Source of the DNA: JBNAVY01 sp049700195
Lineage (GTDB): Bacteria; Bacillota; Thermoanaerobacteria; Thermoanaerobacterales; Thermoanaerobacteraceae
Direction: 5' to 3'
Length of the DNA stretch: 12,539 nucleotides
NCBI GenBank assembly: GCA_049700195.1
Contig: JBNAVY010000051.1
Location: forward strand, 1 to 12,539
Positions 7,062-12,539 of the stretch are shown here, piece by piece. Position 1 is the stretch's first letter. Each line of letters opens with the position of its first letter. Position numbers and translations under genes: made by a program. Below the pieces are notes generated by a model that saw nothing but the letters and a program-made list of their open reading frames with translations, had not been told where the DNA came from and searched no databases.

Positions 7062-7099
7062 ACCCTGTAGTCTAACATCACGATGTTAGACTACAGGGT
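7062..7099 (-). promoter_or_regulatory. 18-bp perfect hairpin between precursor and peptidase
   Basis: ACCCTGTAGTCTAACATC (7062-7079) pairs perfectly with 7082-7099 across a two-base gap. It starts nine bases after the precursor stop and lies about 28 bases before the peptidase start. No T-run follows on the minus strand, so it is not a full terminator. Likely roles are partial attenuation or protection of the precursor mRNA 3' end, giving more precursor than enzyme. Very long perfect stems of this kind can also be relics of a small mobile element. Confidence 0.7.
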
Positions 7100-7107
7100 A
7101 TATTACT

Positions 7108-7305
7108 TTATAATTTTATATATGGCTCTATCCGTGCTCCAGTTCCTCGACACAGACAAGACCATGATCCACAGTAGGAACCACATAAAGTTGAATTATC
7201 TTTGCAAGTACATATCACAATACCACATTCAAGACGAGGACAATCAATAAAACAGAAACTTGAAAGACCAGTTTCTGCTCCAAAACCTTCTACTAAATAT
7301 TCCAT
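7108..7305 (-). CDS. Nine-cysteine RiPP precursor peptide, 65 aa
   Basis: ATG 7305 follows a near-perfect ribosome site (AAAGGAGGT). Residues 1-17 (MEYLVEGFGAETGLSSF) look like a short leader, and the remainder holds Cys at 18, 22, 27, 32, 34, 41, 45, 50 and 52 with Ser, Thr, Gly and acidic residues between them. The tail GTGARIEPYIKL has no Cys. There is no signal peptide. It lies 89 bases after a radical SAM/SPASM gene and before a peptidase and exporter, which is the standard arrangement for Cys-rich peptides that receive thioether links (sactipeptide or ranthipeptide type). Cys spacing (3, 4, 4, 1, 6, 3, 4, 1 residues between) is irregular and differs from the six-Cys SCIFF peptides. I cannot assign it to a named family. 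Confidence 0.85.
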   Translation of the reverse strand: MEYLVEGFGAETGLSSFCFIDCPRLECGIVICTCKDNSTLCGSYCGSWSCLCRGTGARIEPYIKL

Positions 7306-7317
7306 ATTGTCTTACCT

Positions 7318-7375
7318 CCTTTCTTTTTATTTTTATATAGAATGTGCGCACATTCTAATCAAAATTAATATCTGA
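7318..7375 (-). promoter_or_regulatory. Internal promoter with palindromic operator for the precursor
   Basis: On the minus strand TTGATT (7362-7357), a 17-base spacer and TATATA (7339-7334) form a plausible promoter for the 9-Cys precursor. The spacer is almost entirely a perfect palindrome, AGAATGTGCGCACATTCT (7339-7356), extending to 20 bp with flanking T and A. A dimeric regulator bound there would block RNA polymerase. This could allow the precursor to be expressed separately from, and more strongly than, the maturase. I do not recognise the operator. In RNA the same sequence could form a hairpin only if transcribed from upstream. Confidence 0.55.
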
Positions 7376-7394
7376 AATATACACTCAAATTGAT

Positions 7395-8720
7395 TTAAAC
7401 CTTTTCTTGTTTTTTCTCTAATAGCTCTTTTGCTATATCCTTCAAATATTCTTCTAAAACATATTTATAATCTCCACATCTTTCTGTCATTCTTTCTATT
7501 CTTCTCCTTGGACATCCTCCCATACAAATTGGCACTAGTTTACAATCAGTACACATCTCGTCCATCGTAGGGTCATAAAGAAGATATTCCATGAACTTAT
7601 CAATATTCAAAGAAATTAAGGACGTATCGTTTAATATATTTCCTACCCTATACTCTTCCATACCTATATCAGACCAGCACTTGTATATGTATCCCTCCGG
7701 GTCTATCACCATTGAATTTACACTATCTGCTCCACAAAAATTGTATTTTAAATGGGGATATTTATGCATCAAATTATTTAAAAAACCTCTTTCCTTTAAG
7801 ATTTTTTCAAACATATAAGTAACCTTAGAATATTCATGCATAGATAGGCACTTATTTGGTACATAACAATCATTTGTAGGTTCTACATATCCCAAATAAA
7901 CGCTGAGTCTATTTTTTAATCCTCTTATTTCTAACTCATCTAATATCTCATTAACTCTGGTTACGTTTTCTTTGTCTACGTTTACCCTTAAAGAAATATT
8001 TGGCATTATATCAATATTTTCTTCTATGTTAGCTAGTATCTTTTCAAAAGTCCCCTGTCCACCTTTTAAAGGACGTCTTTTATCATGCACATCCTGGGGA
8101 CCGTCTAATGTTATTTGTATAAATGATAATCGCAAGTTCTTAAATTGTTCCACTACTTCCCTTGTCAAGTTATATCCATTTGTTATAATAGATGCTCCAT
8201 ACATAACTTCGTTTTCATCACAGAGTTTTATAATTCTTTCTGACATATTTTTGACAATGTCAAAAGCTAATAAAGGTTCCCCTCCATACCAAGTAATATT
8301 TACACTCTGCAAATACTTTATCTGCCGCTTTATATATTCAACTATTTTATCTTGTACTTCTTCACTCATAAATACATTTTTCTGACTATCCTTTTCATAA
8401 CAATATACACAGGCAAAATTACACCCTAGTGTAGGTGCAATAGTTAAACCTAAATTTTTGTCATTAAATCTACTCCTCCAGAGATTAAAACGTAACAACT
8501 GGAGTTCATCAACATTGTCATCTATGAGAAATTGCCCTTTTTTCAAGTCCTCTATTAATTTACTGTCATCAATTGGAATGCCCTTTTCCACATAATTTTT
8601 ATACTTATCGTAATTATTTTTTCCCATTAAGGCTAAAGCTCCTGTTCTTGAATTATAAGCTACTATTTTCTCCGGCTCTTCAGGAAAGTCAAAGAAAAAG
8701 TTATATCTAGACGGTTTCAT
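7395..8720 (-). CDS. Radical SAM/SPASM peptide maturase
   Basis: 441 residues, starting at ATG 8720 behind AAGGGGAGA. Residues 1-90 form an N-terminal region (VAYNSRTGALALMG) typical of peptide maturases. The radical SAM core has C100-x3-C104-x2-C107 (CNFACVYC) for the SAM-binding [4Fe-4S] cluster, GGEP at 146-149 and LDGPQDVHD at 205-213. The SPASM region has seven cysteines, C329, C348, C390, C393, C399, C403 and C415, with the DPEGYIYKCW and CxGGC patterns, enough for two auxiliary Fe-S clusters. Such enzymes join Cys sulfur to backbone carbon of a precursor; the substrate is inferred to be the adjacent 9-Cys peptide. The gene follows leader copy B directly, so the leader's minus-strand promoter should drive it. 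Confidence 0.94.
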   Translation of the reverse strand: MKPSRYNFFFDFPEEPEKIVAYNSRTGALALMGKNNYDKYKNYVEKGIPIDDSKLIEDLKKGQFLIDDNVDELQLLRFNLWRSRFNDKNLGLTIAPTLGCNFACVYCYEKDSQKNVFMSEEVQDKIVEYIKRQIKYLQSVNITWYGGEPLLAFDIVKNMSERIIKLCDENEVMYGASIITNGYNLTREVVEQFKNLRLSFIQITLDGPQDVHDKRRPLKGGQGTFEKILANIEENIDIMPNISLRVNVDKENVTRVNEILDELEIRGLKNRLSVYLGYVEPTNDCYVPNKCLSMHEYSKVTYMFEKILKERGFLNNLMHKYPHLKYNFCGADSVNSMVIDPEGYIYKCWSDIGMEEYRVGNILNDTSLISLNIDKFMEYLLYDPTMDEMCTDCKLVPICMGGCPRRRIERMTERCGDYKYVLEEYLKDIAKELLEKKQEKV

Positions 8721-8748
8721 TTTCTTTCTCCCCTTAAAGAATTTTTAT

Positions 8749-8803
8749 GCTGAGCCCATCTCAAAAACTTTTCTACATCAAAGTCCTAAGATGTGCCTTC
8801 AGC
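8749..8803 (-). promoter_or_regulatory. 5'-leader stem-loop, copy B
   Basis: Equivalent of the stem at 1341-1404. The left arm has changed (GCTGAGCCCATCTCA). In minus-strand RNA one change gives a U-G wobble and the other an A-G mismatch; in plus-strand RNA both are mismatches. So the stem is weakened, and slightly better kept on the minus strand, in line with function in the cassette transcript. It ends about 30 bases before the maturase start. Confidence 0.4.
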
Positions 8804-8835
8804 CTGCCTGAAATCTATTTTTGCTTTGCATCTTT

Positions 8836-8982
8836 TTACTTATCTACAACTACTGAATGCCAATCTATTATATCCTTTTCTCCCATTGGTCCTATACTTT
8901 CGACACTCCCCATCACACTAAGACATCATGAATGCAGTAAAAGAGTATCTATGGCAAAAATAACTAACAAGTTCCTTCTCAT
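8836..8982 (-). pseudogene. 48-codon leader ORF, interrupted (copy B)
   Basis: Same frame, length and ribosome site (GGGAGGCGGGAGAGGC) as at 1437-1583. It starts MRRNLLVIFAIDTLLLHS, then TGA at 8926-8928, then continues to TAA at 8836 with no indel. The position of the nonsense codon differs from copy A, so a common ancestor may have been intact. As it stands only an 18-residue hydrophobic peptide could be made. Confidence 0.3.
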
Positions 8983-8998
8983 GCCTCTCCCGCCTCCC

Positions 8999-9067
8999 TT
9001 TACTTTTTCTTCTTTTACCTATATAATATATGGTAAATTAAACAATTTCAACCCGATTTGAATCGGG
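8999..9067. promoter_or_regulatory. Overlapping divergent promoters and palindrome, copy B
   Basis: Plus strand TTTACT (8999-9004), 17 bases, TATAAT (9022-9027). Minus strand TTGAAA (9051-9046), 17 bases, TATTAT (9028-9023). Palindrome CCCGATT-TG-AATCGGG at 9052-9067. All elements are unchanged from copy A while neighbouring bases differ, which supports function. The minus-strand promoter is placed to express the radical SAM gene of cassette 2. Confidence 0.65.
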
Positions 9068-9083
9068 GTGGTGTGTAAAAAAA

Positions 9084-9266
9084 ATGGATGAATTCTATTA
9101 TGATTTAGAGGCTTTTGGAAATGAATTGAAAGATATACACAAAAAAGGCACTGTCTCCAGTGTTCACAAACAATTAATAAGAAAAATATCAGTCTTTAAT
9201 AGAAACATCGTTATTTCTATTTTCTATGAGCTGTTCCTTAATAATATCACGGTAAGTAGAGCATGA
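9084..9266 (+). pseudogene. Truncated regulator-like gene (copy B)
   Basis: ATG 9084 has a GGGGTGGTG ribosome site and the promoter at 8999-9027. The first 25 or so residues (MDEFYYDLEAFGNELKDIHK) look like the start of an XRE-type helix-turn-helix protein, where FGNELKxIRKK is a common first helix. Sequence after about 9150 does not continue that fold, and the frame runs antisense through the 3' end of the ABC gene (stop at 9189). I take it as the 5' end of a regulator truncated by recombination with cassette 1. The family call is inference from about 20 residues. Confidence 0.45.
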
Positions 9267-10912
9267 GGCAAGCAATTCTTCATGAGTCCCAATAGTAGCA
9301 ATTTTTCCTTTATCAAGCACATAAATTTCTCTGCACTGAAGAACTGTTGATAATCTATGGGAAATCACAATTAAATTTGGAATGATAGCTTTTATATTCT
9401 TAAATATCACATTCTCTGTTTCGGCATCCACACCTGATAAAGCTTCGTCTAGTATTAATAAAGTTGGTTTCCTCAAAATAGCTCGTGCCAAAGCTAAACG
9501 CTGTCTTTCTCCAGTAGATAACGCTTTTCCACCTTCTCCAACCTTCGTATCAAGAAACTCTCTGCCAAAATTAAGTCCGCAAAGTTTTAGAGCATACTCC
9601 ATCTCATCTTCTGAAAAGTTCTCCCCCATTGAAAGGTTTTCCCTTACTGTCATCCCAAAAATAAAATCTGTATTGCTAACAAGTAAAATATGTTTGCGTA
9701 AAGACTTCTTTGAATAGGCAGTAATTGGAACATCATTTATTAAACATCTCTCACTATCAAAATACCCGCTTAAAAAGCGTACTAAAGTACTTTTACCAGA
9801 ACCACTATAACCAACAATTGCAATATTTACGTTATTTGTAAAATCAAGTTTTAGGTTGATATTATCTAATACCTCTTTATCCCCATACTTAACTGTTAAT
9901 CCATTAAGATATATGCTTTTTAAATCTGTTAATGTCCTTGTTCCATCCGGAGCAGTGTGAGTAGTCTCAATAATCGTTAAAACTCTACTAAAAGGTGGAA
10001 TAACTTGACTAAAAGCACCTAGATTTTTTGAAAAATTGCTAAGAGGTTCAAATAAATTCCCAGAATATAGATAAAAAGCAATCATAGTACCTATATCTGT
10101 CCTACCTATAGAAACTAAAACTGCGCCCACCCCGAAAATCACAAGTGGAAATATGGCGCTCAAATAAGAATAGCTTGCAGTATAGGCTTTCATATTGAAG
10201 ATAACTTTTCTGATATTTTTTAACCATTCTTTAATATCAAACAAAAATTTCTTAATGAGAAAATTTTCCTGTTTATAAAAAATAGCAATGGGCAATCCTT
10301 CTATTTTTTCTTTTAAGCTTTCTAATACATTTGCATAAGAAATCCTCTCTTCCTGAGACGATTCGATAATTCCTTTTGAGTATTTTTTAAATACAAAAAA
10401 GTAAAAAGGAATAAAGATTACAGAAATTATACCGAGAATAGGATTGAGATATACCAATACGGCTATCACAACTAAAAATCTTAAAAGATTAAGAAGGATT
10501 GATGGTAAAAAACCTGAAACAACAATACCTGCCATCTCTCCATCAGAAAGTATCTTTGAAATATACTCTCCGCCCTTTTTTGAGATAAGTCTTTCTATAG
10601 AAAGCTTTTGCAGACTTTCATATGTCTTTTGAAAAAAATCAGCTGTTGCTTCTTTTTGGAGATATTCGAACCTATACTCTGCTATAAAATTTAAAATTAC
10701 TACAGTAGTTCTTATTACAAAGAGCGCCAACAAAAGCGAAATTAACTTTGACAAAAAAATTTTGACTGCATTAAGTTAATTATTTCTCGATTAATAAAAG
10801 GTACCAAGGCTCCCAGTAAAGATATTACAGTCCAAAGTATGAGTATATAAAACTGTACCTTCCAATATGGTCTAGAGTAGTAAAGAATTTTCCTAAGATA
10901 TTCTCTATGCAT
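9189..10912 (-). pseudogene. ABC exporter half-transporter with one-base frameshift
   Basis: Starts at ATG 10912, overlapping the radical SAM stop by eight bases, and reads MHREYLRKILYYSRPYWKV through the first helix. At a T7 tract (10759-10753) the frame is lost (stop at 10742). The next frame (from 10754) carries the rest of the membrane domain and the ATP-binding domain to TGA 9189. One extra T joins them into about 575 residues with a normal sequence across the joint (QSKFFLSKLIS). Motifs in the 521-residue part: Walker A GYSGSGKST (315-323), signature LSTGERQR, Walker B LLILDEALS, switch His in ISHRL. The Q-loop position reads VSNTDF, with Asn for the usual Gln. Inferred exporter for the short precursor of cassette 1. 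The shift may be a sequencing undercall, a true lesion, or slippage on the T-run. Confidence 0.85.
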
Positions 10913-12359
10913 TTTTTCTACCCCCAAAGTAATGCGAAATATTCCCTAGAATTTTTTGCCAATTTCCTTTCTTGCTCATTATATATATCTTTTTTAAAAC
11001 TTCATCCCAAAATAGGCTTTCAAAATTAACAAATTCACCAAAGCGCTTTTTTATGAGTAACGGATCTGACTCCAAAGAAATCAACGCTGCAGGACATAAA
11101 TCTTGAAAGTCAGAAAACCACACTTTCAAAGGAAAATTTAAATCTCTGAATTTTTCTAATAGCCATTCTTCTATTTCTTCATACTTGTTATAAAAACAGT
11201 TTTTCTCTAAGTTCAATATATTATCAGCTAACTTTAGGTGCAAATTTGTAAGAAGATGACAACTGTATACTGACCCATCTGGAAAAACTGTAATGTGTGC
11301 TTTAAAACCACATGGGTAAAAATCAGAATGAACTTTATTTACAACCATCCCAATAGCTCTTGTAATAGCTAAATCAAACACCGGTTCTGAACTAGAAAGA
11401 CGGTCAAAAACGTAGGTTATATAATCCTTACATATATTATAAAATTTAGAGCTGCTAACAAGATTATCTACATCAATTTTCCCCGATAGTAATGGAAACT
11501 GTTCTTCTTTTTTAATAGCTATAACAGAAGCAATAGAACTTAAGAAGTCTACAATATCTATTAAAGTGTACCCTGCATTAAACGCATAGTATGTATACGT
11601 AGCTTGTACCGACAACCTTACACCTCTATTCTTCAATATTTCAACGTTCTTCATTATGTGTTTAAACGTTTCAGCCCCATTTGTAAATCTTCTATTGTGG
11701 TCATGGACATCTTCTGGCCCATCAACACTTACGGTGACCGAAAAGTTATGTTTAAGCAAAAAATCTAACTTTTTATGGTCAAGAAGCGTTCCGTTTGTTG
11801 TTATAGCAAATCGTGGCATTATACCATTTTTTATAAATTCTTCTACTATAACTTTAATAGTTTCAAAGGCCAATAAAGGTTCCCCACCGAAAAAGGAAAC
11901 AGTTGTTATAGAATCCCCTAATAATTGGGATAGTTTTTGGGCAGCAATTTGAGCTGTCTCTTTTTTCATTATTTCTTTTGTAAAACTTTTGAAATCACCA
12001 CCAGAAGCATAACAATAAGAGCATGCCATATTGCAACCAGTACTTACAAAAAACCAAATATTATGTGGCCATAATTTTCTACTTTTTTCTCCATTTCTTC
12101 TTTCGAGTTCGAATGTCTTCTTTTGGAATATTTCTTCACTCTCTTCAAATATCCTTTCACACATTTTCGAATTACATCTTGTAATTAGTGAAATATCAGC
12201 AATTGAATATCCCTTTTCCTTCAATTGGAGTACTTTTCCTTTCAATTCATCAACAACAAAAAGAGACATAGAAAGAGGATGATAAACCAGCCATTCTGAA
12301 TCGGGCCCATCAACGGGCCCGATTACATGATAATCATTAATAGCTCTACATGTTTTCAT
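10905..12359 (-). CDS. Radical SAM peptide maturase, cassette 1
   Basis: 484 residues. ATG 12359 follows AAGGTGA by a normal distance and comes 23 bases after the precursor stop. Residues 1-95 form a PqqD-like N-terminal region (WLVYHPLSMSLFVVDELKG) expected to bind a precursor leader. The core has C109-x3-C113-x2-C116 (CNMACSYC), GGEP (158-161), TTNGTLL (187-193) and VDGPEDVHDHNRR (212-224). The C terminus has FYPCGFKAHITVFPDGSVYSC (C350, C367) and a lone CPAA (C422), so the SPASM region is reduced compared with the enzyme at 7395-8720; it could hold at most one ordinary auxiliary cluster. Substrate inferred: the 31-residue precursor just upstream, perhaps also the related peptide at 1230-1310. 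Confidence 0.93.
   Translation of the reverse strand: MKTCRAINDYHVIGPVDGPDSEWLVYHPLSMSLFVVDELKGKVLQLKEKGYSIADISLITRCNSKMCERIFEESEEIFQKKTFELERRNGEKSRKLWPHNIWFFVSTGCNMACSYCYASGGDFKSFTKEIMKKETAQIAAQKLSQLLGDSITTVSFFGGEPLLAFETIKVIVEEFIKNGIMPRFAITTNGTLLDHKKLDFLLKHNFSVTVSVDGPEDVHDHNRRFTNGAETFKHIMKNVEILKNRGVRLSVQATYTYYAFNAGYTLIDIVDFLSSIASVIAIKKEEQFPLLSGKIDVDNLVSSSKFYNICKDYITYVFDRLSSSEPVFDLAITRAIGMVVNKVHSDFYPCGFKAHITVFPDGSVYSCHLLTNLHLKLADNILNLEKNCFYNKYEEIEEWLLEKFRDLNFPLKVWFSDFQDLCPAALISLESDPLLIKKRFGEFVNFESLFWDEVLKKIYIMSKKGNWQKILGNISHYFGGRKNA
12299..12324 (-). other. 10-bp GC-rich inverted repeat within the maturase 5' end
   Basis: AATCGGGCCC (12299-12308) and GGGCCCGATT (12315-12324) flank six bases, inside codons about 12-21 of the radical SAM gene. 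The stem is far more GC-rich than its surroundings. It would place a stable hairpin near the ribosome entry region of the mRNA. Its outer seven bases equal the arms of the leader palindrome, in inverted order. Confidence 0.5.
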
Positions 12360-12382
12360 ACTTTTTCACCTTCTTTTTCTAA

Positions 12383-12478
12383 TTATCCTATTACAGTTCC
12401 ACCACCGCAACAAATTAAAGCGCCACAGCATCCATCAACAACAATAGGTCCAGTACTGCCAAGAATTACTTCTCTCAT
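12383..12478 (-). CDS. Short RiPP precursor with two Cys-Cys pairs, 31 aa
   Basis: ATG 12478 lies six bases after AGGTG in AGGGGTAGGTG; TAA is at 12383-12385. The N-terminal half (MREVILGSTGPIVVD) would be a very short leader and the core is GCCGALICCGGGTVIG. There is no signal peptide. It is followed after 23 bases by a radical SAM gene and then an exporter, the standard neighbourhood of a modified peptide. The four Cys in two pairs are the likely modification sites. The ORF is short enough to be missed by gene callers, but the ribosome site, neighbours and the related peptide at 1230-1310 support it. The family is not one I recognise. Confidence 0.8.
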   Translation of the reverse strand: MREVILGSTGPIVVDGCCGALICCGGGTVIG

Positions 12479-12484
12479 GTTATT

Positions 12485-12539
12485 CACCTACCCCTAAACA
12501 ATTTTTATGCTGAGCACATCTTAAAACTTTCTGTATTTT
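12485..12539. repeat. Leader repeat, copy C (cut by window edge)
   Basis: The first 46 bases (12485-12530) are identical to 1317-1362 of copy A, including the AGGGGTAGGTG ribosome site on the minus strand and one arm of the leader stem. The sequence begins to differ at 12531 and the window ends. The rest of the leader, its promoters and perhaps an intact plus-strand regulator should lie just to the right. Confidence 0.8.

Larger units (their letters stand above)
8730..9110. repeat. Leader repeat, copy B
   Basis: Second copy of the element at 1317-1710, slightly shorter because of small indels near 8775. It retains the stem-loop (8749-8803), the interrupted 48-codon frame, both promoters, the palindrome and the start of the plus-strand gene. 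Its minus-strand output here is the radical SAM gene rather than a precursor: the last part of the leader differs (CCCCTTAAAG in place of ACCCCTAAAC) and the start codon follows it directly. So leader modules have been joined to different first genes. Confidence 0.85.

Noticed and set aside
7338..7357. AGAATGTGCGCACATTCT as a LexA site
   Set aside because: The Firmicute LexA box has GAAC...GTTC arms, which this lacks.
1..12539. tRNA, rRNA, CRISPR array or known riboswitch
   Set aside because: No cloverleaf, rRNA-like block, regularly spaced repeat or recognisable aptamer was seen on either strand.

Overview
The window is AT-rich DNA with strong AGGAGG-type ribosome binding sites and almost every gene on the minus strand. 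It looks like a low-GC Firmicute, probably a clostridial or Thermoanaerobacter-type thermophile; the genus is a guess from composition and gene content, not a demonstrated match. The region is an accessory locus for radical-SAM-modified peptides (RiPPs). It is built from three cassettes, each downstream (on the minus strand) of a copy of the same roughly 390-bp leader repeat (12485-12539, cut by the window edge; 8730-9110; 1317-1710).

Cassette 1 (12478 down to 9189): a 31-residue precursor with two Cys-Cys pairs, a 484-residue radical SAM maturase, and an ABC exporter half-transporter split by a one-base frameshift in a T7 tract. Cassette 2 (8720 down to 1845): a 441-residue radical SAM/SPASM maturase; a 65-residue precursor with nine cysteines, which has its own promoter with a perfect palindrome in the spacer; a membrane-anchored S41 peptidase; a complete ABC exporter; an NBD-only ABC remnant with an in-frame amber codon; two unrecognised small genes; two pseudogene scraps; and a strong intrinsic terminator at 1845-1889. 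Cassette 3 (1310 down to the left edge): a 26-residue precursor resembling that of cassette 1, a decayed PqqD-like small gene, and an ABC transporter broken by two frameshifts. It has no maturase of its own.

Each full leader copy (A and B) carries two overlapping, oppositely directed promoters that share a -10 region, with a CCCGATT/AATCGGG palindrome next to the minus-strand -35. The plus-strand promoter faces a truncated gene whose N terminus resembles an XRE-type helix-turn-helix regulator. The minus-strand promoter drives the cassette. My reading is that the leaders are control modules, originally a divergent regulator plus its operator, that were copied in front of several peptide operons. 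An intact regulator would be expected outside the window.

Inferred working order: the regulator/operator switches a cassette on; the precursor is made; the radical SAM enzyme installs cross-links at or from Cys residues; the S41 protease and/or an ABC exporter removes the leader and exports the product; the unknown small genes may provide immunity. Many frames are broken, often at short A/T homopolymers. Either the array is decaying (true for several non-homopolymer lesions) or the assembly undercalls homopolymers.
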